A DNA stretch of 64,000 nt from Paralichthys olivaceus (GCF_024713975.1 NC_091098.1:25725316-25789315), one strand, 5' to 3'. Positions 23,400 through 35,770 are shown, counted from the first letter of the stretch. The notes: generated by a model not told the origin, from the letters alone. A program made the numbers and translations.

Positions 23400-24075
23400 C
23401 AATAACACGTCCAGACATTAGTGAGTCTCCTCTCGACTCTTCTCGTGTCGGTGCTTCGTGTCGGTGCTGCGTGTTGCTGAGCAAAGTGCGCACTTTGTGA
23501 AACATTAGCCGACTTACGTAACAGGTTATCTCGCTAACTATCGGGCCGCTGGGACCGTAAAACCAGCACTGAAACACGACTAGCGAGCTAACTAGCTTCT
23601 GCTAACACGCTGTGGTTTGCTGTCGGCGCTGGGTCTGTTTAGCAGCTGGAGTGAATCCACGTCAGGTCGAGTCGTGAACTAACGACAAGTTCACTCACGG
23701 GCCTCGACACGAGATTTAAAAAAACAAAAAAACAAAAACTGGGGTTTGACGCATCGGAATATCGCGTTAGCAGCTACAGTGGCTAACCAGCTAGCGTCAA
23801 ACAAGCTAGCTGGCTAACGTCTGTCAACACAATTCGACGCGTGTTCGGTTCCGCGGAGGACACACGTCGGTCCTCCGGAGACGACCGGCCACGAACGGTC
23901 CCGGCGGAGTTTACCTGAGGCTTCGGGTCGGTTTGTCGGTTCTGCGGAGTTTGTCCGTCTGTTCTGTTTTGATGAAGAACGAAGATCTACGTGTCCGTCA
24001 GATCCGCAGCGGCCTTCTGATGTCACCATGGAAACGCCCAGGAAGTGACGACGGCGGCGGCGACCGGTCACACGT
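23400..24075 (-). promoter_or_regulatory. tmbim6: CpG-rich promoter region of tmbim6
   Basis: CpG density rises sharply against AT-rich flanks around the putative exon 1. The block holds many CTAGC/GCTAAC words (23579-23610, 23765-23820), several palindromic. No TATA box is evident, as expected for a housekeeping gene. Confidence 0.55.
23915..24000 (-). other. tmbim6: Putative noncoding exon 1 of tmbim6
   Basis: Minus-strand AAGCCTCAG is followed by the donor GTAAAC (plus strand GTTTAC, 23909-23914). It is GC-rich and CpG-containing. The upstream edge is uncertain. Confidence 0.55.
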
Positions 24076-25955
24076 TCGATGTGACAACAAGAAGAAGATG
24101 AAAATAAAATGTCCTGAAAAGGATTTTAATGATCTGTGCACATGATATAAATAGAAGATGTCATCACATGTGGCTGGACCACAACAAACACAATCAATGA
24201 AGTGTGCACAACAATTCTCACACTGTGTTTTACTGTCTATTCCATTCATACTCTAATATAGTTTTTATATTTCCTCACGTTTAAATATTATTATTACTCT
24301 AAAGTATTTGCATGTTACCTATATTGCAGATTTCCCCATTTGTGGGACTAATTATCTTCTTTCTTTTTTTTAAATAAAGAAATGTTTTCATACTCTCACA
24401 TGTTTTTAATGTTACATAAAGATTAATCTAGAAATGTTAGTTCTTCTTAATCCATAATCAATTTTACAAAAACATACTACTACACATTGTAAGAGTGAAA
24501 AAGAAGCAGGAAGAAGAAACATCTTAAATAACCTGCCCCTCTCATATTATAATTTATAATTTATTCTCTATAATTATATATTATATACTATATTCTTTAT
24601 AGTGTTATTCTGTATAGCGTTATTATTCTTTGTACTTTATTCTGTATAATGTTATTCTTGAAAATATTATTGTTCACAATTTATTCTGTATTATAATCTA
24701 TTATTCATACTCTATTATTTATCATGTATTCTATATAGTGTTATCATTTATAAATTATAAATTCTTCTTCACGGTGTCATTCTCTGTCGTTGATGTTAGG
24801 AGCAGGAGACACTTCCTGGTGTCACTCAGTAATGTCTCCGGTTAAACCTAAAATGGCGGACCGTAAAATTCAGCTGCACCATGATGACGTAGTGCAGAAA
24901 AAAAACTGTTTTCTTTCATCTTAGTTATTTTAACAAACAAATTTATTTAAATCTTTACTTATTACATCATACATGTTATAAATCTCTACATGTTACATCA
25001 TACATGTTAGAAAAATCAAACTGAAGAAAGTTACAGTGATGGAAAGAAACTCAAGAAGCAAGTACATGTTGGTATTTGTATTTCAGTTTAATTCCACTTT
25101 ATACTTAAGATTAAGAGATAAACATGCAGTACTATTTATACTGACAGCTATATTTTATCGAGTGTTCAGAGAATCACCTGCTTCATTCTAACATGTGACG
25201 AAACATGCAATTTACATGTTTCACACATGTTGCATGTGATTGCATCATGTGTCATTTCTCCTTTATTCTCAAGTGAAACATTTTAACTGTGGTGGAATAA
25301 ACATTTAGATTCTTTATGGAAGTAAAACATTGTGAATAACTGTGAATAAAATGTTATTATTATGTTTTCATTGAGAAACTTTTTCTCCAAATAACTTCTG
25401 TCTTTTAAAATAAAATATATTTGATGTGGTACTGAAATACTTATCATCATGAACGAACATCATTTAAATAATATGTATAATTTATAAAAAAGTAATACTT
25501 TAAAGCAGTAATAAAATCCTTTCATAGCTTATAACACGTGTGTTTCACAGCAATCATCGAATCTGCCGAACAAGTATTTGTACTCTTGATACTTTTGAGT
25601 ACATTTTACTGACCATACTTTTGTAATACTTTGAATCTAAAAGTTCTGTTGTAGTACTTATATTTATCAAAAGTAATCATCATGCTATATGGCTTATATT
25701 AAAAGTATAAATACGATTAAACATCAAATATTTTATACATGAGCACAGTGACAGTCCACTTCTGTAGACTGTTAAAATATATTTAAAAATGGCTGCAAGT
25801 TTGTAAATTCTCAAGAAATTGATTATTAAAATGAAAATGTATTTTTTTATATTTGAATTATGGCCTGAGATGTGAGCAGAACATTCAGCAAAAGCCTGTT
25901 GTTTGTTTGTTGACGAAGCAGTCGTATGTGTCGCATTAGAAAATCACACACAAAA
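24076..25955. other. AT-rich intergenic region between tmbim6 and ctdsp2
   Basis: No exon was seen. A degenerate TTATTCTGTATA-type array lies at 24540-24770. Decayed TACTTTTGAGTA words at 25565-25665 look like remains of the hAT-type MITE found at 37253. Confidence 0.5.
24540..24770. repeat. Degenerate TTATTCTGTATA minisatellite
   Basis: The words TTATTCTGTATA, GTTATTCT and TATTCTTTATAGTG recur with variation. The period is about 30 bp and irregular. Confidence 0.5.
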
Positions 25956-25959
25956 CAGT

Positions 25960-27648
25960 AAAATATAACCAATTTTTATTGTAAAAATAAAAATTGGCAG
26001 CACCTTGTCTTGTAGAGTTTTGGTCAGATCAGGAAGACAAAATGAGATTTTTTGATTTATTCTGATACACAAAGACAAATTGTGACTGTCTAAACGAATA
26101 CTTTTGGTCATCACAACTGGTACATTTTCATTGTCATTATTTCACTAGTTAACATGCAGGCAATAATCGCATCAGGCATTAAACGTCATAGAAAAAAACC
26201 CAAATTTCCCAGGAAACACAACCCCACAAAATATCTCTTGTAATGAATTTTCAAAATGAAAAAGAAAAAAAAAAAAAAAGAAAGTTTTCTTGCATGATTG
26301 AATCTTTCATTTACATCTGTTTGATTTATCTGCTCATGTTCTTGAATTAGCCATGAACTTCGACAGCAACGTGTTTGTTAGGCACAGATAAAACAGTCAA
26401 AAACGCAAGGCCAGCCTCAGAGTAGGCGTATGGAGCACAATACGAAATGTTAAGCATTAAGAAGTACTGGACAATACAGGTTTTTGGCCAATAAATACAG
26501 AGAAAAAAAAAACACTCATACATGTTAACAAAACTCAAATTTGATATTTTCAAGTGTTGCACTGCAAGTACCACAGCCCCATGGCAATACACCTGCTCGT
26601 GACAGTGTTTTCTCACGCTCAGCATGACACATCAGAGTACGTAGGTCTACAAATCTCTGTTCAGGCAGAACACCATTCTCTGTCCCAATTCCGAAAGGCA
26701 CAGTTTTTTACTTTCAGCACTGTCAGTATAAAACAAGTGCACGTTGTTTGTCATACACGCCATAAAACTAGAACATGAAACAAATGAGCTATGATTAAAC
26801 CTTGGCTGAAAACGGTGGCGTGTCTGGTCGTCCTATGTGCCGACATATTCCAGTGTGTCTGCTTTCAACGGATCCATCAAAGACAAGATTTCACTCTGTT
26901 TACTTAACATATCACCAATAACATCACACACGTCTCATCGCTCGTGATACACATTTGCATGTCCTGTAGAAATGATGTTTCTCGTACAAACGGGTAAAAT
27001 ACGTTTTTCTACTTTGCTGCATGTTTACAGGTAAATAAGGCTACACTTACGTTTACATCTGCTGAACGCAGTGAATTCAGAGGTGCTGTCCGTGCCGTTA
27101 CAGAAGTGTGTTGCATAGAAGAACCGTGTTCACCATTTAAAAATAGATTTCCTTATAAACAACCTATAAAAAGAAATCGATAAATGTAGAAAATCTGGTG
27201 GAAATTGTAAAAAAAGAGCTGATGTTATTTTGTTGTTCCTTAAAGGCACAATACTCAAAAACACAACGTCCACAAGTCAAGTCAGGGCAGGCAGGCTTCT
27301 GCTTTGGCAAGAGAACCACGTGAATGTTCACACTAACTGGAGCGATTGTGATTTAACTGCTTTGGTTGTTGTTTCCTGCTTTTTCTCGTGGTACGTTCAA
27401 ATAGTGGTTGTCGATATTGTGAGCACAGGTTCAGAGGAAAGGCCTCAGATAGCCATCTTAAATTTTTTTTGAGCCGAGGACATTGTGTTTTTCAAGCTGG
27501 GAATTTCCTTCACCCCGGCGCTAATACGCATTTTTTAACAACAGAGGCGCTTTGTGCAGAGGCGAGGAGAATAACATCTGGATCGTATCTGTTCTACTGA
27601 AGTTGAAGAGGTTTTCGAGCTGCAGCTCAAACAGGAGCCGATGAGAGC
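25960..27648 (-). other. ctdsp2: ctdsp2 3' UTR
   Basis: It follows the stop at 27649-27651 on the minus strand. AATAAA (plus strand TTTATT, 25975-25980) fits an end near 25960, giving about 1.7 kb. Long 3' UTRs are usual for CTDSP2. I could not exclude earlier ends. Confidence 0.5.
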
Positions 27649-30600
27649 TTAATGTCCACGGAGCTGGTCCAGCCGGGTGTAAACGTTGTCAGCTTGACTG
27701 AGTTCTTCAAACACGGGCAGAAGGTTGAGCAGCTCGGCGTCTTCCACGTCGTCAAACCACGACACCACAGGAACCTGGAGAAATCAAACCGTCACCATCA
27801 GAACAGACTGAACCAAAGTTTAACAAACGTGCTTTTGTCAGAATTCTTTTGGAGATACAGAAAGTATTCTGCGTGCTTCACTCTCATCACGCCTGGATTA
27901 CTGCAACCACCTTTTATACTCGCATAGTTAGAAAATCTGTGGAGCGTCTCCACGCTGCACAGAACTCAGCTGCCGGGCATTTAACCAGAGTAACATGTTG
28001 GAGCACGTCACCCTAGTTGTGGTCTATTTACTTTGTACTTTCCAAATTGATTTTAAGATTCTCTCAAGTACTTCCAGACACTTAATGGTCTGACTTCTCG
28101 GCATATTGCTGATCTTTCATCTCCTTACACCCCCGCTCACACTCTGAGATCCTCTGATTCTCGGCTGAAGACTTCAGGGGACAGAGGTTTGAAATAAGAG
28201 CTCCTGAGTAGAGCAGGCTGAGTCCTCTGTGCTTTCATGGTAATGCTCATTCATGCGAGGTGTTTTCTTCTTACTTTTTACTAAATGCTAAATAAAGACA
28301 TTGTTGTTATCATTTATATAAAATGAGCCTAACAGGTGTATAATTTGAATAACCATTGAATGTGATGTTTCTGCAGATTATTTATGAATCAGGCGGAAAA
28401 TCCTTCAGCAACTTTTTACGATAATTGATTATCCCCAAATTATCTCGTTCCAGCCTTTCACGTGTGAGATTTGCTGCATTCATTTGTCGAATACGAGACG
28501 ACATCGAGTATCTTTGGATGTGGGCGAATCGAAACTTCTGATCACATCAACTTGAGCTCTAGGAAATAATGACGAGTATTTTTTTTACTATTTTCTACGG
28601 CTTAATTCATAAATTAAGGAAATCCTCTACAAATGAATCAATAATAAAATAAAATGAGATGTTTTTGACGAAAGAGCTAAAATCCATCGTATCAAGTTTG
28701 AGGTCATTTTATTGAATCCCTCCATTTCGTCTAAACGGTGGACATCAATATTTCTGTTATTTATTTAAACACGAGGAGGTTAATCAACGTTCAAACTCAC
28801 AGCATTGTTTGGGTGGAAGATGTAAGAGGCAGGAGAGTTATCCAGGATGAGGGTTTTGTGGAGATCTCTGCCCAGCCGGCTCAGGTCTTTGACATAGCAG
28901 CCCTGGTGGAATACACAAGATTCCCGGAATAACCGAGTCCGGAACACGCCGCACTGATCCAGCAGGTCCGTCACTGGGTCTGCATACTGGGGGAGGGGGA
29001 GACGTATGGAGGCGGGTGAGGGAGGAGCAGGGATGTGTTTGTCTGAGCTAACGAAGCATTTCCTACAAACGGTTTACATCTACTGCTAAAACAGCGAATA
29101 TGTGAGAGGCAGCATCACACATACAAAATGTGCTCGTGTGGAACAGGTTGCACCGGCTCTTCATAAAGTCGTTCATGAGCTGCTTGTAAAAAAACAACTC
29201 AAACAGAGGATTAATTAACCCGGGGCTGAACCATGAACAAGAAATCCATGCAGCATCACATGTGACACGAGGTTTAGCTGGATTTACTTTACGTAATATA
29301 TATACGTGCAGGATTATTGTGTGTGTTAGTGTTCAGAGGGAAACAAACAGAAGGAGCGGGAAATACATGATTATATTGTTTTTAGTCATATGTGGGATAT
29401 AAGGTCAATTTTTACTTCCGCAAAAGAAGTTCATCTTCACTTTTTAAAGGGTCATGTGACCAGTTTCATTTCACCATGAAGAAACATGTCTGACCGTGAA
29501 CTAGTCTGTGGTTCAACCCGTTCGAATGAGTGTAATTCTCTGCTTCTTAATCAATGCAGTTATAACTAAGTCTGCACTGAAGAGGTGGTGCAACCGAGCT
29601 CAGAGAGAAACTAAGGTTATATTTCATCGCATGTTGAACTGCGTCTCACAGAAAAAGGAGAACTAACTAACGGAGGAGAGAAAGCAGAACAACAACTGGC
29701 ACATCAGACATGTCATAAGATATGAAAACATAAAACACTGAGCGGGGCATGAAGATCTGAGTCGGGGTCAGTTTCAGTTTTTATGATGTACCTTAGCGAG
29801 ACTGGCTGTAAACAGCACACATTCAAACAGCTCTCCCATCCTCTGCAGAAATTCATCCACATACGGCCTCTTCAGGACGTACACCTGCGAATCAAGCACA
29901 TCGTCAACAAACTCTTCGACCCGTGGGACCATTTCACCGTCATTTCATTTCTTTAAGGTTGAAGCGGTCGGTTCCATCCGTTAGCTGCCAATAGCCCGTT
30001 CCTGAAACAAGTAATCAAGAATAGGCCGAGCCGGAGTTAACCAGCCTATCCTGGATTACTTGAACCAGGCAGAGGCCCACAGAGGATTCCTCACCAGCAC
30101 GTGGGGTCCCAGGAATCACATTTCAGCCCTGATTACATCTCCACGTGTCCAAAAAGTTCGAGGCTCGACACCAAAGTTGAACAAACGTTTCAGTGCACGA
30201 TGCAGGGTTAGGTTTTCTTCTGCTGTACGTTATCACAGAAGGTAAAACATGACCTGTGATTTTAATTTTACATGAGCGGGGCTGAAAGGACATTTTCTGA
30301 CTCGTACACATTCTCTACTCATGTTTCCTTTCTCCAACATCTGGCCAGTAGAGGGCTCCATACACCCAGCATGAAAACCTGGCAGATCAGTTTACAAGAC
30401 CCATCCCTTTTCAGTTCAACACACACACACACACAATCACACAGAGTGGTTTACCTGGTGTGTGGTCCCCTCTATCTCCACAGGCACGATGAAGTCTGCG
30501 TTACTAATAGGCTGGTGGGAGAACACAGAGGGAGACGTTTGGCATGTTCCTCAACATGAGCGGCACCGTGTACGCTCACATGACGTTACGTAACACGTGA

Positions 30601-33600
30601 ACACGGAGCAGAATATAATTCACCTGCTGTTACTCAAACACAGGAAGGAACTCTGACACAGATTCATACATTTAATCACAGCAGGAACACTCTCATGTAA
30701 CCAGGTCAGAAAACAATGCTAACTACTTTTACTTTCACTACACGTACGACTACAGGACATAAACAATCTGGTCAGATGATCGGCGGTACCTTGAATGAGC
30801 TGTGCACCAGAGTCTCATCCAGGTCTATGACCACGCATATCTTCCCCTGGTCCTCGGCATTCACCTCAGGCAGGAGGCTGGGTTCATATTGCTGAGGAGA
30901 AACAAAAAAACAAGGATTCTATCATTTGTCTTGTCTGTATCCAGGGCTGAGGAGAATGATTAGTCCCAGACGCACAGTAATTCATGTGAAAATCAAAGCT
31001 TGGCCATTTGATTTCACCTCTGGGAAATTAAATAACGCTCAGTTTTAAAGAGATGTGCATGTGACGACAGCTGAAGTGGTGGACTTAATTATTTACTGCA
31101 AAGGATTTAATGTTTTATATCTTAAGAATCAGCATATTAATGTGTTTCATTCCAACAGCATCTTGTCAAACTCGACAGGCATCGACCTGCAGGGAAAACA
31201 AATTACCATCATGTAATCTAATTTTCAGACATCCAGTTTTCTCCCTTTAATTTTGTTTCTCGGCTCTTTATGAGCACTGTGAATGTAAAATTAATTATTA
31301 ATATATTACATAACTGATCCATCAAGCAGGAGAACTTCAGACTGAGAAAAACACCGTCCATGATGAGTGGTTTTCTTTCACCAGCTAAACAATAAACCTG
31401 TTGAGACCACGGTTTAATTTGGTTTCGTTTCAGTTTGTTCCTGCCAGATAATAACCAGGTCCTACAGATGCTGCTTCCTGTTTGTTCCTGATGCTGGAGG
31501 TTACTCCTCAATGTGAGCAAACATGGCATCTCATTAAAACGCCCCTAACACGGTACCGAAGCCCTAATCAGGCTGACAGCGTTCACCAGCGTGGTCGGCC
31601 GAGTGCAGCAGGCGCTCAGGGCTTTATTTTTCTCTCCACCTCAGCAATTACTGGGTGCACTACACGCCATTCTCTGCTCCCTCTCTCGCCATCTGCCTAG
31701 AGGACTGACGTTCTGTGTCGTTCTAATCTTCCTCAGAGGATCAAGTGTGAACATCAAAGTGATTCAGTATCCGCAGACAGTTGCGGTGAGCTTTCAAGGT
31801 GTGTAGAGCAGGTGCAGCGGTGGTTTTAGTGTGCAGCTATAAAAGAAATTATGATTCAAGACAAAAATAAGCTCTCATTTTACAACCCTGTGTTCGTTCA
31901 GACTGCCACACTATTCAAACGCCTCCTCTTTTATGGTATGCAGAGTGTGTGGGCGTGGCAAGGAAGTAAAATCTCAAATAAGCAAAAATAAAGGCAGGAC
32001 TGGGCTGAGGTCTACAAATTGTTTTCGGCGGTATGAAATGTTGCCGGAATAATAATAGTGTTACCTTGACAACCGTTCCATTTTCCTGTGAATCCAGCAA
32101 GGCCTGCTGGGAAGGTGGCGGCAGTGGCGGCTGTGGTTTGGGGCCATCCTGAGCTTGGAAGCAACAGAAGAGGGCTTTGAAGATGTTACAGCTCCGAGGC
32201 TGTTTTAGGGCCGAGCGGTTCACCTGGCCTGTTGAGTGCACAGAGAAAGAGACGTTCATGAGGAAACAGAGTAAAAGTACATGGAAACAACTCACGTCAG
32301 GAAAATCTAATCTAAATATTGACACAGACGATATAAAAATGAGTGAAATACGATAAAAAGCAATGATCCGGGAAATAAATTCTGGGTATTTAGGTGAGAG
32401 CTGCTTGTGACATATGGAATAAGCTTGATCTCTTCTAAAGGCTCCATCCATCTGTCCACACTGATGCCATAGCCTGCACATGAAATCTGTTTTTAATGCG
32501 CCTGCCTCTGCTGCTGCTGCTGCTGCTGCTGCTGGAAATGGCTGGTACATGTTATATAATCACAGAGGGCGGGAAAACCCACACTTTTCAGCAGCAGTGC
32601 CCTCAACAGAAAACACAGACAGAAAACATTCCAACCATTTTAAACTCTGAGACCTTCCAGGGCCGCCTGAAGCTACCGAGAAGAGCCAGAACAACCACAA
32701 CAGCCGGGCAGGGCAGGCAGTCAGCGAGCCGGACAGGCAGTCACACCTCGGTGCTCTGGGCAGGTCTCTGATCTGTCACCGTGACCACGGCCGTCCCAGC
32801 AGCCTTGACAAGACTTAGTGAAAAAAACAAGTTGGGAGAAGATGGGGGGGGGGGCGGCATTCTTGCAAGTCCCTTCTAGTGTGTGTTTTCATGTGAGGAC
32901 TTGCTTGAATTTATACCCATCGATACCGTGAACACGCTCGGCGCCAGATGTGATCATCCAGCTGTTTTCTCTCACATTCACACACAGTTTCCCCCCAAAA
33001 ATATCCACGGTCCAGTCTTCTGCTGTCCCTCGAGACATAACGCAGGGACAACCATGTTACACAACTCCCCTGTCAGATAAAGCACCACAAGGCTTGATGG
33101 ATCTGTCCTTCATTGGTCCAACACCGTGTTTCTTTCTGACAATATAATATATATATATAATTTAATATCGTCCACATGATGGATAACAAATGGATGTTGG
33201 AGATCTCTGTGCCACTCAGCCTATTGATTTCCCCCAGGAAAGCAGCACTGGCTGTGTGTGACATAACACATGCATCAAATCCCCCCCCACCCCCCGCACG
33301 TACAAAGATTAATCCCGCAGATAGATTCTTTCATCGTAATCCCGCAGATAATATTATATATATATATATCAATTAAACCCAGTCAATCCAACGAAAACGT
33401 GAATATAAATATACACAATATACAAAAACATGACCTCACGCAAAGAAACGCACCACAATCCCGCAGTGTGCGCGATGTTAACAAGCGAATGGTGAAACAG
33501 GCTCAATGAGCAGAGCCTCGGAAGGAAAACGTGCAAACAAGGGAATCTTTGAAACGGCGCTACAATGGGCGTGTGCAGAGGGGTGTGTTTGTGCATTCCG

Positions 33601-34972
33601 CTGTCAATACCGCGGCACCTGGTATTTCTATACCCTCCGTCCACCCCCTGCCTCTCCGCGGCCCTTTGCACCACGCATGTGGTGGAAGAAAACACCTTTC
33701 TTTCCACGTAGACCCCGCAGCAGTGCGTTCCGACACAAACGCGTGGTGTCAGCCCCGCGCACCGCAGCCTGGTCCACTGCCGCCCGCGGTGACAGGGGCT
33801 GCTCCTCTCTGGTACCTGGTGCCGCTGGGATGGTTCCAAACGAGGCTGGAACCTGAGAGACGTGAGTCCGCAGCGGCAGCAGCACCGAGCAGGAGTCAGA
33901 GATAACGACAACAACACATGTTCAAGGTGCCACACGCACAATGAGAGGCTGAAAACAGGGGCAACAATAGATGTGGATGGAAAACCCCCTGTGCGTAATG
34001 GAGACTGTGGATTTATCTCCACTGGAGGAAGAACAGAGCGACACAAACACACGTTTCTGCTCAGTTTGCGTTGAATCTGCAGCAGAAAAACATCCGAAGG
34101 AGCCAAAGCACGAGTGAATGTTTTCTTTACAACTCCATCCCCGCGTTTCCGGCTGTGAGATGTTAAATACTGCAGCTTTTATTTTATTAAAAAAAAACAA
34201 CAACTGTCAAACACTCCAGAAGAAAAACACACACACACACACCAAGCTGCTTCCACACACAGATTATTATCCGGAGAGGAACCCAAATGTTCCTCAACAG
34301 CCAAAGAAGAGCCAAAAACACCCCATGCTTCTCCAACAGGGACTATTATTCGGAGTAGAACCCAAACACCGTAGGCTTCCTCAACACGCCGACCATTATT
34401 CGGAGAGGAACAGGGTTCTTTAACACGCCTGGAGAAGAACCCAAACAAAACCAGGGTTCCGTAACATGAACCATTATTCGGAGAGGAGCCCAAACTCCGT
34501 AGGTTTCCTCAACATACCGATCGTTATTCGGAGAAGAACCAAAACACTCAAAACACCGACCTATGCCCGGAGCAGATACCGCACGCTCATGGCTTCCTGA
34601 ACAGCCAAAGAAGAACCCAAGCCCTGTGGGCTTCCTCAACACACCGACCATTATTCGGAGAGGAATCCAAAGGAAGCCGTTTTCTGCAACACTGAACATT
34701 ATTCGGGAAGGGAACCGAACAATCGATCGCGTTTCTTCAAAACAACAACCGCGATTCGGAGAAGCGAGCCGGGCTTCTCTAGCGTGGACCATTATTATTC
34801 GGAGAGGAGCCCAACGCGAACCGGGCTTCCTCAACACGTCAACACACTCGGAGAGGAACCCAAACTCCGCGAGGCTTCCTCAACACAGCGACCATTATTC
34901 GGAGGTCTCACCTGTTTTCTCTGACACTTGGACGTCTTCTTTCTGCACTTGGGTGATAACAGAACTTTCCAT
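27649..34972 (-). CDS. ctdsp2: CTD small phosphatase 2 (SCP2, RNA polymerase II CTD phosphatase)
   Basis: Seven coding exons: 34912-34972, 32065-32228, 30790-30891, 30455-30511, 29792-29884, 28801-28986, 27649-27774; 789 bp, 262 aa (human 271). The N-terminus ([15 protein letters not shown], then [10 protein letters not shown] with the conserved double Cys) is variable and Pro-rich. The FCP/SCP HAD-type phosphatase domain follows, with the catalytic DLDET motif at 30811-30825 (the first Asp is the nucleophile), the insertion helices, and the second HAD motif in [14 protein letters not shown] within 28801-28986. SCPs dephosphorylate Ser5 of the polymerase II CTD and SMAD linkers, and serve REST-dependent silencing of neuronal genes. 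The paralogue choice (CTDSP2 rather than CTDSP1 or CTDSPL) rests on the hosted mir-26a-2 and on marchf9 as a neighbour. Intron 1 (32229-34911) is long and carries a tandem array touching the exon 1 donor. Confidence 0.93.
27840..28295 (+). mobile_element. L2/CR1-like LINE fragment (reverse transcriptase C-terminus)
   Basis: Plus-strand frames, broken by shifts, read [10 protein letters not shown], then [39 protein letters not shown] and [13 protein letters not shown]. This matches the order of the conserved C-terminal block of fish L2/CR1-type reverse transcriptases (LDYCNxLL, QNxAARLLT, ALxGLAP, LRSxD). It is a dead 5'-truncated copy in a ctdsp2 intron, antisense to the gene. Confidence 0.8.
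30001..30069 (-). ncRNA. mir26a-2: microRNA mir-26a-2 precursor
   Basis: The 5p arm at 30043-30064 (minus strand, seed UUCAAGU at its 5' end) is identical over 22 nt to miR-26a. The 3p arm at 30004-30025 is identical to the human miR-26a-2-3p passenger and differs from those of mir-26a-1 and mir-26b, as I recall these sequences. The arms pair into a hairpin with an 18-nt loop region (GGTTAACTCCGGCTCGG area), closed by CCTGG/CAGG. It is in the sense intron between ctdsp2 exons 30455-30511 and 29792-29884, so it should be co-transcribed with its host. miR-26 and CTDSP genes are known to act together against cell-cycle entry. Confidence 0.97.
32229..34911 (-). other. ctdsp2: ctdsp2 intron 1
   Basis: It runs from donor GTGAGACC to acceptor CAACAG. 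It includes a (CTG)n run at 32507-32533, C-runs near 33281-33295, a GC-rich block at 33540-33900 and the tandem array at 34262-34906. The block at 33540-33900 has an open minus frame but no splice support. Confidence 0.75.
34262..34906. repeat. Degenerate ~52-bp minisatellite touching the ctdsp2 exon 1 donor
   Basis: About 13 cores of the type ATTATTCGGAGAGGAACCC recur at about 34262, 34342, 34392, 34431, 34470, 34520, 34561, 34647, 34695, 34749, 34787, 34845 and 34890. They are linked by TTCCTCAACACxCCGACC. Average spacing is about 52 bp, with truncated and diverged units. The last core ends within a few bases of the intron donor at 34911. Confidence 0.9.
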
Positions 34973-35770
34973 CGGACAATCACGGAGCCCTCACAATCCT
35001 CAAATCCAGTCCGGGGGCACTGCCGGGCATCCCGCATTGGTTTTATTCTGACACGGAGGTCACTGGTGGATCCGTCTAGTTCCTGTGCGTCTTTATTCCT
35101 CCTTCTTCTTCTTCTTCTCGTTCTTCACCTTCTTCTTCTTCTTCTCTGGGGGGGGGGGGGGGGGTCCACCGCCTAGAGGGGGAGGTAAGGCACCTGGTTC
35201 AGGGGAGTCTCTGTCCGCTCCTTGGTCCCGGGTTTACCGCCAACTGTCCCCGCCGAGCTGCCCCCGCGGTCCCGTCACTTCAGCCCAACAACATGGAGAA
35301 TCCAGGCGAGAGGAAAACAACCGAGGAAATGGGGCAAGCGCGGTCGGTTTCAAGCCCCCCGGTACTACACATAAACAACACCGCCCCGAGAGGCCGCGCG
35401 AGGCGGCGGGAAACCACCGACGGTCGGCGGCCGGCGCGGGGTCCCCGGTGCGAGGGGCAGCGGAGCGCGGGGTCCCGGTGCGCGGTGGGGAAAAAACACG
35501 ACGCGGGTTTTTTTTTTTTTTTTTTTTTTTTTGTTTTCCGCGGTTTTGTTTTTCTACGGTCGCGACTCCGCGGGCGCCTGGAAACCGTCCGCGCGCCCTG
35601 ATTGGACGGCGGGGAAGGCAGAGGGGGCGTGGCCCCGAGGCATTCCTCCCTGTCCCGCACGCTCCGCAGCGAACACATTCCAGCGCTGCTCCCGCCAATC
35701 ACGTCCCGCAGTTCGATAAACACATCGGTAAATAATAAACACGCGAGCGGTCGCCCCCGCAACTCGATCA
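34973..35770 (-). promoter_or_regulatory. ctdsp2: ctdsp2 5' UTR and CpG-rich promoter
   Basis: This is GC/CpG-dense sequence directly upstream of the ATG at 34970-34972. On the sense strand it contains C-run/GAA-repeat sequence (35096-35165) and an A-tract (35509-35533 as T on plus). CCAAT-type ATTGG words occur at about 35036 and 35600. The start site is not determined. Confidence 0.55.
35096..35165. repeat. (TTC)n plus G-run in the ctdsp2 leader
   Basis: TTCTTCTTC tracts are followed by a G-run at about 35148-35164. In the transcript this reads C-run then (GAA)n just upstream of the start codon. Confidence 0.85.

Noticed and set aside
34346..34837. 163-codon minus-strand ORF
   Set aside because: It is made entirely of the ~52-bp tandem units and is simply a frame without stops.
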